DNA of 64,000 nucleotides from Bacteroides ilei (GTDB lineage: Bacteria > Bacteroidota > Bacteroidia > Bacteroidales > Bacteroidaceae). Where the stretch lies: the NCBI RefSeq assembly GCF_900128495.1, contig NZ_LT635801.1:1747997-1811996 (forward strand). Reading direction: 5' to 3'. Every line of letters starts with the position of its first letter. The stretch's first letter is position 1. Below, piece by piece: positions 54,726-64,000 of this stretch. Under the pieces are notes generated by a model that was given only the letters and a program-made list of their open reading frames with translations, was not told the DNA's origin and made no database searches. A program made the position numbers and the translations under genes.

Positions 54726-55751
54726 TTACTGGAAGTTTCTTTGGCGTGTAATGACATAGAGTATTATGGGAGCACCAAGGATGGGAGTGACGGCATTCAG
54801 TGGGATGAGGCCCAGTTCGCCCGGTGCCGTGCATATCAGGTTACAGAGCAATGCTATGGCACTGCCGGTAAGCAAGGTATTGGGAAGCAGAGACTTGTGG
54901 TTCGATGTTCCCAATATGAGGCGGGTGATGTGGGGAACTGCCAGACCGATGAAGGAAACAGGGCCGCAGAAAGCGGTGGTAACGGCCGTCAGTAGTCCGG
55001 TAGCCAGAAGCAGCAGGTTACGTGTCCGCTGTATGTTGATTCCCAGATTGGTGGCGTAACGAGGTCCCAGAAGCAGGGCATTTAGTGGCTTTATCAACAT
55101 GACAGATATGCTCAGGCCCGCAATGACAGCCAAACTGAAGTAAGGGAGTTGTTCCAGCGATACTCCTCCAAAATTTCCCAATCCCCAGATGACAAATGAA
55201 TGGACTCCCTCTTGTGTAGAGAAGAAGTTCAGTAAGGAAATGACTGAAGACGTGACATAGCCTGTCATGATTCCTGCAATGAGGAGCATAATGCTGTTCC
55301 GGATAACAGTGGACAGGAATAGAATCAGGCCCATGATCAGAATGGCTCCGATAAAGGCTCCGGCTATGACGGCCAGAAATCCGGAGAGGACAAAAGTGCC
55401 GGAAGCAATCATTCCGCCACTTCCAAGCATGACCAGTGCCACTCCCAGACTGGCTCCTGAACTGAGACCTAAGATGGAAGGATCGGCTAGTGGATTGTTG
55501 AATACCGTCTGGAGCATCAGACCGCAGGCCGACAGGGCGGCTCCGCACAAAAGTGCTGTGATACATTGCGGAAAACGTGATTCCCAGATGATGAAACTCC
55601 AGCTTGATTTTTCTGCCGTTTCACCCAACAGAATATGCCCTACAGCCCGGAGCGGAATATCGACCGATCCGAAGAATAGGTTTGCTCCGGCAAGCAGCAG
55701 TATGGCTGCCGCAGCTATGATGCCATATAAGTATCCTTTTGACAGATTCAA
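54726..55751 (-). CDS. FecCD-type ABC transporter permease (iron-siderophore/cobalamin class)
   Basis: 341 residues with about ten membrane segments. Family motifs are RFPQCITALLCGAALSACGLMLQTVFNNPLADP-type: RFPQCITALLCGAALS, then NPLADPSILGLSSGASLG, and the coupling region ATNLGINIQRTRNLLLL with GLAVPHITRLILG. It forms the inner-membrane channel for siderophores, heme or cobalamin with the binding protein encoded 13 bases upstream. A dedicated ATPase gene normally follows in such operons but here the next gene is an antiporter. Confidence 0.92.
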   Translation of the reverse strand: MNLSKGYLYGIIAAAAILLLAGANLFFGSVDIPLRAVGHILLGETAEKSSWSFIIWESRFPQCITALLCGAALSACGLMLQTVFNNPLADPSILGLSSGASLGVALVMLGSGGMIASGTFVLSGFLAVIAGAFIGAILIMGLILFLSTVIRNSIMLLIAGIMTGYVTSSVISLLNFFSTQEGVHSFVIWGLGNFGGVSLEQLPYFSLAVIAGLSISVMLIKPLNALLLGPRYATNLGINIQRTRNLLLLATGLLTAVTTAFCGPVSFIGLAVPHITRLILGTSNHKSLLPNTLLTGSAIALLCNLICTAPGELGLIPLNAVTPILGAPIILYVITRQRNFQ

Positions 55752-55764
55752 TGCCTTGTATTTT

Positions 55765-56904
55765 TTATTCAGCTAATTTATGAAAATATTTTGGAGATTC
55801 ATCCTTCATAGCGTCCGGATGGAATATTTTAATCATGTCTTCAAGCAGCAGCTCCGGATGAAAGGGCAGATCTTCGTAGAAATGAATGTAACGGGTATTG
55901 CATCCGTAGATCTTTTTGTTGCGGAAAGCGTCGAAGTTGGCATAGGGTGCATAGTCGTTCTTCAGTTCGCGGTAGGTCTTATCTGTCTCCTGGTTGTATT
56001 TGATCAGCCAGAAGTCGGCATGCTGTCCGCGGTCGAACACTGTTTCGAACGATAATGAAACAGAACCGCTTTGAGGTATGTCGGCAAAGACATAGCGTGA
56101 TCCCGCATCGGCCAGCACTTTTCCGGTTGTACTGTTTCCTCCCGGGACATACCAGGCCGAACCGGTTTTCAGTTCCGTGATTACTGTAGGACGGTACGGT
56201 TGTGCTTCTGCCAGTTTTTTCAGTTCCTTATATCGTTTTTCAATACCTTTGAATATCGAATCGGCCTTTTCTTCCTTGCCATATAACATGCCGTAGAATC
56301 TGATCCATTCGGCTCGTCCCAAAGCAGAGGTCTCCATGTAGTCGGCACATTCAATGATGGGGATGTTCAGTTTGTCGATACGTCCGTATCCGCCACTGTT
56401 CTCGAAAGGTGAAAGCAGGATGGCGTCGGGGTGCATGTCGATAATGCGTTCTATGTTGGGATTCATGCTGTTACCTGCATCAATGATATGCCCTCTGCTG
56501 TATCCTTCCCTGATGAACGGAACATTGATATAGGGAAGGTCACATACTCCTTTGATACTTTGCGGTGCTCCCAGTTCACCTATCAGTGCGCAGTGGACGG
56601 AGGAATAGACCAGTGACTGCCGTAACGGTACGGTTATGACAGTTCCTTCCGGAAGATGAGGCTGTTCGGACTGCATTCCGTTTGTCAGTATATAAGTATG
56701 GAGATTCTTCAACGTATCCCAGGGGTTGCGCAGATTTACTATCGTGTAGTCACTGTATTTTATTATCGACAGGTTCTGGGCATAAGACAATCTGATGGTA
56801 TCGCCTTGCAGGGCGTGCATGGTTTTGCCTCGCTGTCCGCAGGATAGCAGGAGCAGGGCTATAAGTACTATATTGGCAGATACTGCTATTTTGTTCCGTT
56901 TCAT
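55765..56904 (-). CDS. ABC transporter substrate-binding lipoprotein (PeriBP class)
   Basis: 379 residues. The lipoprotein signal ends LLLLSC (C22). The two-lobed helical-backbone binding fold is visible: first lobe with VVVPLRQ-like ITVPLRQSLVYSS and the IIDAGNSMNPNIERI stretch, second lobe with ITELKTGSAWYVPGGNSTTG and VLADAGSRYVF. The ligand is a siderophore, heme or cobalamin. A DUF-type peptidoglycan-binding motif is absent. It precedes the permease and lies 131 bases after the chromate transporter genes; I saw no B12 riboswitch in that gap. Confidence 0.9.
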   Translation of the reverse strand: MKRNKIAVSANIVLIALLLLSCGQRGKTMHALQGDTIRLSYAQNLSIIKYSDYTIVNLRNPWDTLKNLHTYILTNGMQSEQPHLPEGTVITVPLRQSLVYSSVHCALIGELGAPQSIKGVCDLPYINVPFIREGYSRGHIIDAGNSMNPNIERIIDMHPDAILLSPFENSGGYGRIDKLNIPIIECADYMETSALGRAEWIRFYGMLYGKEEKADSIFKGIEKRYKELKKLAEAQPYRPTVITELKTGSAWYVPGGNSTTGKVLADAGSRYVFADIPQSGSVSLSFETVFDRGQHADFWLIKYNQETDKTYRELKNDYAPYANFDAFRNKKIYGCNTRYIHFYEDLPFHPELLLEDMIKIFHPDAMKDESPKYFHKLAE

Positions 56905-57035
56905 TAGGTTGGATTAAATATTAAAATAGAATTGTGTGCTGTCAGACATATGGCTATGCCTTCAAGGAATATATTTCCTGAATTTTTTGCCTGTCTATTT
57001 AATAACATATGGTGTTAGGGATATGTTCAGTAATG

Positions 57036-57617
57036 TTAAGCCGGGATGATGAAAGTGAACAGCAGATATCCCAGAATTCCGGCTCCGATAATGAGCAGTA
57101 TCGGATTTATCTTGTAGCGGTACGTCCCGATAAAAGTTCCGATAAAGAGCAGGCAACTTACGATGACTTGTAACGTATCTGTACCGAAGTTTTCTCCGTT
57201 CATCAGTACCAGGGCTGCAGCAGCCAGCAGTCCTACCACTCCCGGACGAAGTCCGCTGAATACGGCAATTACAGCCGGATGTTTCTGGTATCTCATGAAC
57301 GCCTTACTGATGAACATCATCAGGAGGAAGGAAGGCAATACTACCGAGATGGTGGCTAGTGCTGATCCGAGTACCCCTATGTAATGAGGAAATCCTGCGT
57401 TCACTACAGCCGAGTAGCCCACATAGGTCGCCGAGTTGATTCCGATCGGGCCCGGAGTCATCTGGCTCATGGCGATGATATCGGTAAATTCATTTGAACT
57501 GAGCCAGCCGTAACGGGTCACAACCTCACCTTGGATCATGGAAATCATGGCATATCCGCCGCCGAAACCGAACAGCCCTATCTTGAAGAATGTATAGAAA
57601 AGTTGCAGGAATATCAT
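57036..57617 (-). CDS. Chromate transporter, half-size, second subunit
   Basis: 193 residues, one ChrA half: FFKIGLFGFGGGYAMISMIQ at the N-terminus (the conserved FGGG motif), MSQMTPGPIGINSATYVGY in the middle, and about five membrane segments. Half-size members work as antiparallel pairs. The start overlaps the stop of the sister gene by 4 bases (ATGA type), so translation is coupled. The family exports chromate in a few bacteria; in gut Bacteroides the true ion is unknown. Confidence 0.88.
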   Translation of the reverse strand: MIFLQLFYTFFKIGLFGFGGGYAMISMIQGEVVTRYGWLSSNEFTDIIAMSQMTPGPIGINSATYVGYSAVVNAGFPHYIGVLGSALATISVVLPSFLLMMFISKAFMRYQKHPAVIAVFSGLRPGVVGLLAAAALVLMNGENFGTDTLQVIVSCLLFIGTFIGTYRYKINPILLIIGAGILGYLLFTFIIPA

Positions 57618-58180
57618 AATGTATTTTTCTTTTGTTCGTTTTTGTTCTTGTTCTTATAACGTCCATACAGATAGCCTCCCAATCCGCTCAGGATGATGAT
57701 ATAGATGGGAGAAAATCCCAGGCACCAGATGAGCAGGGCAGACACTATGGGAATCCATAGGTTGTACCGGTTGATTTTTGCCGATTTTGCCATTTTGAAT
57801 GTAGGGGCGGCAATCAGGGCCACAACAGCCGGACGGATACCTTTGAAAATATTCTCTACAGCCTGATACTGCTTGAAATGCTGGAAGAAGAGAGCAATGG
57901 CAAGCATGATGAGGAAGGAGGGCATGATAGTCCCCAATGCCATCCAGAAAGCCCCCCAGAATTTCCGGAGTTTATAACCGATAAAAATGGCGATATTTAC
58001 GGCAAAGATACCGGGTACTGTCTGTGCCAACGCCATCAGGTCGAGGAAATCTTCTTTGCTTATCCATTTTCGTTTGTCTACCAGTTCGGCTTCGATCAGT
58101 GGGACCATGGCATATCCTCCACCGATAGTGAAGGCACCGATACGGCAGAAAATGAGGAAGGAGTTCAGATAGAATTTCAT
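57614..58180 (-). CDS. Chromate transporter, half-size, first subunit
   Basis: 188 residues with the same ChrA motifs: FCRIGAFTIGGGYAMVPLIE, then ALAQTVPGIFAVNIAIFIGY. About five membrane segments; a lysine/asparagine-rich tail (YKNKNKNEQKKN) is cytosolic. The second copy differs from the first, as expected for partners of a heterodimer. It starts 6 bases after the stop of the hybrid regulator gene, so all three are probably one transcript, a link discussed under findings. Confidence 0.88.
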   Translation of the reverse strand: MKFYLNSFLIFCRIGAFTIGGGYAMVPLIEAELVDKRKWISKEDFLDLMALAQTVPGIFAVNIAIFIGYKLRKFWGAFWMALGTIMPSFLIMLAIALFFQHFKQYQAVENIFKGIRPAVVALIAAPTFKMAKSAKINRYNLWIPIVSALLIWCLGFSPIYIIILSGLGGYLYGRYKNKNKNEQKKNTL

Positions 58181-58186
58181 GTTATG

Positions 58187-61100
58187 TCAGTTTTGTTGTT
58201 TCATATATACACTCGGTGGCATTCCGTAGTATTTCTTGAAAATGTCGGTAAAATATTTCGGATCGGCAAATCCTGTCATGTCGGAAACTTCGGCAACGTT
58301 GTAGCGTTTGCTTTTCAACAGTCTGGCTGCTTCCTGCATGCGGATGTTACGGATAAAGTCGGCCGGTGCAATTCCGGTCAGAGCCTTCAGCTTGTTATAG
58401 AAGCTGGTCCGGCTCATGTTGACCTGTGCACAGAGCGTGTCTACCGTAAGGTCTTTGGTCAGCCCTTCCTTGATGAGTTCGGTCACTTTGAGGATAAACT
58501 CATCGTCCAGACTTGTAGGCAGTGAGATTTCCTCCAGTTGGGCAGGATTTTGGATCTGTTGGAACTTTTTCTGCATCTGTTCCCGATTTTCCAATATATT
58601 CTTGATGTTTGCCTTTAGAATCATGAGGTCGAACGGTTTTACGATGTACATGTCGGCCTTGCTTTCCAGTCCTTTCAGTATATTTTTCTTGTCGCCAAGA
58701 GCTGTCAGCAGTATGATAGGTATATGACTGGTTTCCAGGTCATCCTTCAGGTGGCGGCACATTTCTTCTCCAGTCATCAGTGGCATGAGTATGTCCGAGA
58801 TTATCAGGTCAGGCTGCTGTTTCTGTACAGCCTCTATTGCTTCCTGCCCGTTTTCAGCTTCTTCCACCCGGTAAGTCCCCGCCAGATTATTCATCAGAAA
58901 ATGACGGAGGTTTGTGTTGTCTTCCACTACCAGGATAAGCGGTGCGTCTTCCTTGCCTGTATTGCTTTCTTTATAGTCGATGGCAATGTCGACAGAGTCT
59001 GTACCGTCCTTCTTAAGCATATTGTCGGAACCGGCAGAGTGTATGCTCTCTTCGTCGTTCCTGTATTGGTAATGCGGGTTTCTGATCGGGAATGTGAGCA
59101 GGAATGTTGTTCCTATGTTTTCTATGCTGTTAAAGCTGATTTTTCCCTGATGGTTCTGGATGAGGCGATAAGTGAGCAGCATACCTATGCCCGATCCTGC
59201 AATAAGCTGGTCGGTAGCGTTTTTCCCGCGGAAAAGTTTTTTGAACATTTTCTCCTGATCTTCTTTAGGTATACCGATTCCCGTATCGGTAATCTTGATG
59301 GTCCAGCTGTTTTTCCCCATACTTGTCTCTATGGTGATGGAGCCTCCCTGGGGAGTGTATTTCAGAGCATTGGTCAGCAGGTTGCATAAGATTGTATCCA
59401 TCTTGTTCCGGTCAATCCATACCTCCTGTCCGCCGGATCCGTTTCTGTATTCTACGCTGATGTTTTTCTGCGCGGCATAGTCCTTGAACTGTTGCAGGTA
59501 TTCCTGCAGGTATCCGTTAAGTTCGTACCGGCTTACGTTGACTGTAGAACTGTAGAATTCCTCTTTCTGGAAGTTCATCAGGTTGTTGGCCAGTTCCGAC
59601 AGGGTTTCTGAACTCTGGATAGCCAGCTTCAAGTTGTTTTCTCCCTGTTCGCTGAGCTGTTCGTTTTTCCGGATTTCCGCCAGCGGGGCTTTGATCAGTG
59701 TAAGCGGTGTACGGATGTCGTGTGCGGTATGGATAAAGAAGTTGATCTTTTCTTTCGAGGCGCGGCGGTCGCGGTTGGCTAACTGGTAGCGTATAATGGC
59801 ATAGATGATTCCAACGATAGCCAGTGCATACACGAGGAAAGCCCATATGCTCATCCAGTACGGGCGTCCTACCACAATACGGATGGTCCGTTCTTCCAGT
59901 ACATCTCCATTATCTTGAAGTATGGCTCTTACGTGCAGTGTATAGCTGCCCGGCGACAGGTTGGTATAACGGATCTGCGCATTGGGGCTGGGTTGGGTCC
60001 AGCCGTCATAGAAGCCTTTCAGTTCCCAACTGTACAGGATGTTCGACGGATTATCGAAGTTGATGGACGAGACGTTCAGTGAAAAGGTATTTTCTTTGTA
60101 GTCCAGATGGATTACCTCTGTCTTGTCCAAGGGTTGGGTAAGTGGGGATCCCTTTTCGCCCGGATGAACTTCGTGGTACATGATGTTCAGGTCGGTGAAT
60201 ACCATGTGGCTCTGGAATTCGCTGGGGATACGTGTGCTGTCGGGCAGGATGATAACCCCTTCATTGCTTCCGAATATGAGTCGTCCTTCGGCATGGACGG
60301 CGGCATTGGGATTGAAGCTGGCTGCCATTAGTCCCTGCTCCCGGGTCCAGTTCACGAATTTCTGTGTCTTCAGGTCGTAAAATGAAAGTCCGTTTTCTGT
60401 ACCCAGAAACAGGTTGCCTTCCTTGTTCGTAACTATGCTGAAGATATTGTCACTCAGCAGTCCGCTGTTACGGGTATAGTAGCGGGTCATTTCATGGGTA
60501 CGGTTATCGATAACGTAAAGTCCGTTCCCGTTGGTGCAGAAATAGCTTTTGTCTGCTTGTTTGTCGGTATAGATGTCATTGATACCTCCTATATCGAATT
60601 TGGATTCGAACGGGTCTATTCTCCTCTGTTGCTTGTTGAATACATATACCCCGTTACTGGTTCCTATCCACAATGAATTGCTGTCTCTTTGTGATATGTG
60701 TGTTATCGGGTATCCCAAGTTGTATTCGGTAACTTTGCGGGTCTGTATATCGAATGACTTCAGTCTGTAAAAGCCGCCTATCCAGATAACTTTTTCCTTA
60801 TCTAGGTAAATGCTCCGTATGTATTTGTCGGGACCTTCCACATTTTCAAGTTCCTTTTGGTTGTAGAAAGTGGCTTTACCGGCCTTCTTGTTAAAGTCGT
60901 AGTACCCCGACATATATCCTCCGGCCAGAATTCTTCCCGGAGTTATCTCGCAGAGTGCCAGGAAAATATTGTTTTCGCTGTCGGATCCGGGGATATTTCG
61001 GGTAGGTATGCTGACCCATTTCCTTTTGTCTTTATCATAATAGCACACTCCGTTGTTGGTTGCATACCACTGGTCGCCTTCCGAGTCGGTCATGATGCAG

Positions 61101-62170
61101 TTGATGCAGTCGTCAACGAGTGAATTCGGATTGTTGGCAGAGTGTTTCAGCCATCGGTATTGCGGGTATTTTTCCGAATAGACAGTTATTCCTGTCGGGT
61201 AAACCACATTCCAGATCCGTCCGGCCTGGTCCATGTAGATATCTTTTATTACACTTCCGTTCATCCGGTTGGGGTTGACCGTATCTTCCTGAAGGAACGG
61301 AGATAACTTCAGCTTTTCCGTATCCAGTTTGTATACGCCGTCTCCATCACTTGCTATCAGCAGGATTTTGTCGTTGTTCCGGTCCGGAATGATTGTATTG
61401 ATGCCGATATCGCGTAATGCGGTACCCATATAAGTGGTCTTATGTGTATCGATATGGTATAGGAAAAGTCGGTCTAGCAATGTGTTCACGATCAGTTGCC
61501 GGCTAGGAGCGTGATAATAGATGTAGTCAATCATATGAGGTTGGCTGATGCCGGTCTTGCGGATATTCTTAAGTGAATTTCCGGACAGTTGTGCTTCATA
61601 TACATCTGGTCCGCAGGCAAAGTAGTACCGGTTCCCTTCACCTTGTGTGATGCAGTTGATGATGCCGGGAATACTTCCTGATACGACGCAGCTTTTTTCC
61701 GTCAATCCGTTGTAGATGTACTGCCGGTTGTTACTGCAGAACCAGATATTACAATATCGGTCCATGTAGGCACAGGTTACGGGGGATCTTCTGATACCGG
61801 AAAAAGTAGCTTTCAGGTCGAATTTCAGTAGGAATGAATCTTTTGCCGTATCATATAGGAATACAAATCCGTCGCGTCCTATTTCCCATATATTGTGTTT
61901 TTTGTCGGTACGGAGGAAATTGATGTTCGGGAAAAAATTGACGGTACCGTCATCCTTGATGATGGAGTAATGTTTGAATTGTTTGCCGTTGTACCGGTCG
62001 ATACCTTTGTGTGTAAGTATCCACATATAATCTTGTGCATCCTGGCGGATGGAGATGACCCGGCGGCTGCTCAGCCCGTTTTCCATTCCGATATACTCAA
62101 ATATCTGGGCCTGCAGAGACAAGAAAGAAAACAATAAAAGATATGTTATGCCTATAATCTTTAGTCTCAT
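58187..62170 (-). CDS. Hybrid two-component system protein (sensor kinase, receiver and AraC output)
   Basis: 1327 residues in one chain. A signal peptide or anchor (about 1-22) is followed by a periplasmic double beta-propeller of Reg_prop repeats (about 25-700, e.g. LSSRRVISIRQDAQDYMWIL) and a Y_Y_Y domain (about 700-780). A membrane segment (YWMSIWAFLVYALAIVGIIY) leads to a HisKA domain with H in HTAHDIRTPLTLI and an HATPase (TDTGIGIPKED). A receiver follows with D in QPDLIISDILMPLMTGEE, and an AraC DNA-binding domain (about 1225-1320) ends it. In Bacteroides such proteins sense glycan fragments. No SusC/D or glycosidase genes adjoin. Confidence 0.95.
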   Translation of the reverse strand: MRLKIIGITYLLLFSFLSLQAQIFEYIGMENGLSSRRVISIRQDAQDYMWILTHKGIDRYNGKQFKHYSIIKDDGTVNFFPNINFLRTDKKHNIWEIGRDGFVFLYDTAKDSFLLKFDLKATFSGIRRSPVTCAYMDRYCNIWFCSNNRQYIYNGLTEKSCVVSGSIPGIINCITQGEGNRYYFACGPDVYEAQLSGNSLKNIRKTGISQPHMIDYIYYHAPSRQLIVNTLLDRLFLYHIDTHKTTYMGTALRDIGINTIIPDRNNDKILLIASDGDGVYKLDTEKLKLSPFLQEDTVNPNRMNGSVIKDIYMDQAGRIWNVVYPTGITVYSEKYPQYRWLKHSANNPNSLVDDCINCIMTDSEGDQWYATNNGVCYYDKDKRKWVSIPTRNIPGSDSENNIFLALCEITPGRILAGGYMSGYYDFNKKAGKATFYNQKELENVEGPDKYIRSIYLDKEKVIWIGGFYRLKSFDIQTRKVTEYNLGYPITHISQRDSNSLWIGTSNGVYVFNKQQRRIDPFESKFDIGGINDIYTDKQADKSYFCTNGNGLYVIDNRTHEMTRYYTRNSGLLSDNIFSIVTNKEGNLFLGTENGLSFYDLKTQKFVNWTREQGLMAASFNPNAAVHAEGRLIFGSNEGVIILPDSTRIPSEFQSHMVFTDLNIMYHEVHPGEKGSPLTQPLDKTEVIHLDYKENTFSLNVSSINFDNPSNILYSWELKGFYDGWTQPSPNAQIRYTNLSPGSYTLHVRAILQDNGDVLEERTIRIVVGRPYWMSIWAFLVYALAIVGIIYAIIRYQLANRDRRASKEKINFFIHTAHDIRTPLTLIKAPLAEIRKNEQLSEQGENNLKLAIQSSETLSELANNLMNFQKEEFYSSTVNVSRYELNGYLQEYLQQFKDYAAQKNISVEYRNGSGGQEVWIDRNKMDTILCNLLTNALKYTPQGGSITIETSMGKNSWTIKITDTGIGIPKEDQEKMFKKLFRGKNATDQLIAGSGIGMLLTYRLIQNHQGKISFNSIENIGTTFLLTFPIRNPHYQYRNDEESIHSAGSDNMLKKDGTDSVDIAIDYKESNTGKEDAPLILVVEDNTNLRHFLMNNLAGTYRVEEAENGQEAIEAVQKQQPDLIISDILMPLMTGEEMCRHLKDDLETSHIPIILLTALGDKKNILKGLESKADMYIVKPFDLMILKANIKNILENREQMQKKFQQIQNPAQLEEISLPTSLDDEFILKVTELIKEGLTKDLTVDTLCAQVNMSRTSFYNKLKALTGIAPADFIRNIRMQEAARLLKSKRYNVAEVSDMTGFADPKYFTDIFKKYYGMPPSVYMKQQN

Positions 62171-62302
62171 TACACTGAATGATTTCTGATATTATCTGCA
62201 AAGTTCGTAAAAATAAGCGGGTTAGCCAAAGAACTGGATTAAATTTTTCTAATTCGGAAAGACTGTCTGTAAAGCAATGGGATAGCTGGCCTGCAGGATA
62301 TG

Positions 62303-62353
62303 AAAAACCCCTTATACGGGCTTGTCATCGCAATGACCGGTCGTATAAGGGGT
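62303..62353 (-). terminator. purL: Terminator of purL
   Basis: On the minus strand ACCCCTTATACG pairs with CGTATAAGGGGT (62342-62353 with 62307-62318), with an inner GTCAT/ATGAC stem, then TTTTTC. It follows the purL stop by about 20 bases. Confidence 0.88.
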
Positions 62354-62372
62354 ATAATGTATGATTCTATTT

Positions 62373-64000
62373 TTATTTCTTGTGAGCTTCAACCCATTTG
62401 CGTGCGTTCACGAACGCTTCCATCCACGGTGTGATCTGGTCTTCGTTCACGCGGTCGGCAGGGTAGAATGCATTGTTCCACGGGAAGCATGCACGTTCAA
62501 GATGAGGCATCATGGCCAGATGGCGGCCGTCCTGTGATGCGATACCTGCTACACTGTAGTCAGAACCGTTCGGATTACCCGGATATTCATCGTAAGAATA
62601 TTTCAGTACCACGTTGTAATGGGCTTCCGGATAAGGCAATGAAAACTTACCTTCTCCGTGTGCTACCCAGATACCTAACTTGGAGCCGCTCAGTGAACCG
62701 AACATCACGCTGCGGTTCATCGGAACCGTTACACCCAGAAATGCCGATTCGAACTTATGTGAGTCGTTATGCAGCATCTTGCCTTTCTTCTTGTCTTCCG
62801 GAGTGATAAGGCCGAGTTCCATCATCAGCTGGCAGCCATTGCACACACCAAGTGACAACGTATCCTGGCGTGCATAGAAATTGTCGAGGGCTGCCTTGGC
62901 TTTCGGGTTGAACAGGAAGGTACCGGCCCATCCTTTAGCCGATCCCAATACATCGGAGTTGGAGAATCCGCCGCAGAATACAATCATGTTGATGTCTTCC
63001 AGTGTTTCCCGTCCGCTTACAAGGTCGGTCATGGTAACGTCTTTTACGTCGAAACCGGCAAGGTAGAGCATGTAAGCCATTTCACGTTCGCCGTTTGTTC
63101 CTTTTTCACGGATGATGGCTGCCTTGATACCGCTTGGTGTACGACGGTCCGGATCAAGTCCGAACTGTGACAGTTTTCCTGTAAATGACTTGTCGAATAC
63201 GAATTCTATCGGTTGCTGCTTGTAGTTTTCAAAACGCTTCTTGGCACAGCCGTTCATGCTCTGTTTGCGGTCGAGCAGGTATGAAGTGGAATACCACATG
63301 TCACGTTGGTAGTCGATGCCGAACTGATAAGTTGCGTCATCCTTAGTGACAAGGATATGGCGTTCCTCGGTCGGTTTACCCAACTTGATATAACCGACTC
63401 CGGCATCTTCCAGAATCTTTTTCACTTCTGCCTTATGCTTGTCGGCAACCTGGATGACTACACCCGGATTTTCGGCGAACAGCATCTTGACGATATCGTG
63501 GTCCTTGAACTTGTCAAGACTGATTTCCATACCGCCCTCTACATTGGCGAAGCACATTTCGAGCAGTGTAGTAATCAGACCACCTGCCGAGATGTCGTGA
63601 CCGGCTAGAATCAGGCCTTTGTTGACCAGTTCCTGGATTGCCAGGAATGCGTCGCGGAAATATTCCGGATTCTGTACGGTAGGGACATCGTCGCCTACCT
63701 TGTTAAGAGACTGGGCGAATGCGGAACCTCCCAGGCGAAGCTTGTCGAAGCTGAAGTCTATATGGTAGAATGTACTCTTTTCTTTGTTGACCATTACCGG
63801 AGAAACGACCTTCTTTACATCCGAAACTTCACCGCCTGCCGAAACGATAACGGTTCCCGGGCTGATGATTTTTTCCCCGTTCGGATATTTCTGTGTCATT
63901 GACAGGGAGTCTTTTCCGGTCGGCACGTTAATCTGCAGTTCGCAGCAGAAATCGGACAATGCCTTGACTGCAGTATACAGGCGCGCGTCTTCACCTTCCT
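62373..64000 (-). CDS. purL: Phosphoribosylformylglycinamidine synthase, C-terminal part (runs off window)
   Basis: The frame is open to the window edge (542 codons visible of about 1230). The visible part has the second AIRS-like ATPase half (GTVIVSAGGEV, LVNKGLILAGHDISAGGLI) and the glutaminase domain with nucleophile cysteine in SLGVCNGCQLMMELG and the late H-E pair region (MPHLERACFPW). It is the single-chain large PurL that converts FGAR, glutamine and ATP to FGAM in purine synthesis. In-frame ATG- or TTG-like codons near 63959 are not the start, because upstream codons continue the protein (EGEDARLYTAVKAL). Confidence 0.95.
   Translation of the reverse strand, partial: EGEDARLYTAVKALSDFCCELQINVPTGKDSLSMTQKYPNGEKIISPGTVIVSAGGEVSDVKKVVSPVMVNKEKSTFYHIDFSFDKLRLGGSAFAQSLNKVGDDVPTVQNPEYFRDAFLAIQELVNKGLILAGHDISAGGLITTLLEMCFANVEGGMEISLDKFKDHDIVKMLFAENPGVVIQVADKHKAEVKKILEDAGVGYIKLGKPTEERHILVTKDDATYQFGIDYQRDMWYSTSYLLDRKQSMNGCAKKRFENYKQQPIEFVFDKSFTGKLSQFGLDPDRRTPSGIKAAIIREKGTNGEREMAYMLYLAGFDVKDVTMTDLVSGRETLEDINMIVFCGGFSNSDVLGSAKGWAGTFLFNPKAKAALDNFYARQDTLSLGVCNGCQLMMELGLITPEDKKKGKMLHNDSHKFESAFLGVTVPMNRSVMFGSLSGSKLGIWVAHGEGKFSLPYPEAHYNVVLKYSYDEYPGNPNGSDYSVAGIASQDGRHLAMMPHLERACFPWNNAFYPADRVNEDQITPWMEAFVNARKWVEAHKK

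Noticed and set aside
56905..57035. Possible cobalamin riboswitch upstream of the ABC binding-protein gene
   Set aside because: Only 131 bases and no B12-box-like conserved stretch could be seen.

Overview
The window is chromosomal DNA of a gut-type Bacteroidales, most likely Bacteroides or Phocaeicola. This rests on a SusC/SusD pair, a one-protein hybrid two-component regulator with an AraC output, an Oar-type TonB receptor, a two-subunit B12-dependent methylmalonyl-CoA mutase, and several promoters of the Bacteroides type (TTTG, 19-21 bases, TAnnTTTG). Species cannot be fixed from sequence reading alone. I saw no tRNA, rRNA or CRISPR array.

Layout. 1-9.5 kb: the 5' end of lipA (minus strand), a TonB receptor followed by a periplasmic glycerophosphodiesterase, a small exported protein, a DPP-IV-type peptidase and a DUF3943-like membrane protein. 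9.5-14.2 kb: an orphan SusC/SusD uptake pair. 14.7-20.3 kb: AT-rich accessory DNA with a small barrel protein, unknown genes, an acetyltransferase and a nested transposon: a complete IS66-type element sits inside the remnant of an IS982-type transposase, and the broken frame can be read straight across the target duplication. 20.3-28.8 kb: a minus-strand operon (aldo/keto reductase, amidohydrolase-type lactonase, FucP-like permease, zinc dehydrogenase, large six-hairpin hydrolase) with a divergent LacI regulator. Its gene content fits oxidative use of L-galactose or L-fucose. 28.8-30.4 kb: an IS4-family element whose right end may supply half of a promoter for the next gene. 31.3-34.2 kb: a lipoprotein resembling the core of cholesterol-dependent cytolysins, an SPFH membrane protein and a ribbon-helix-helix regulator.

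34.4-45.3 kb: a 22-base phased degenerate repeat, a radical SAM protein, an A-type flavoprotein, MscS channel, threonylcarbamoyl-AMP synthase, a PIF1-like helicase with TPRs, a 30-residue small protein with its own terminator, and a BlaI / TlpA / BlaR1-like operon in which the TlpA gene is broken by a 4-base duplication. 45.4-53.1 kb: methylmalonyl-CoA mutase, an AspT-type transporter and an ABC-F ATPase. 53.2-62.2 kb, all minus strand: a hybrid two-component regulator, split chromate transporter genes, an iron/B12-type ABC binding protein and permease with no ATPase gene beside them, and a cation/proton antiporter. 62.4-64 kb: the 3' part of purL, which runs off the window.

The most interesting points are the putative L-galactose/L-fucose operon, the cytolysin-like lipoprotein without domain 4, the BlaR1-TonB-plug fusion, the nested IS with restored frame, the unannotated 30-residue gene, and the 22-base repeat array.
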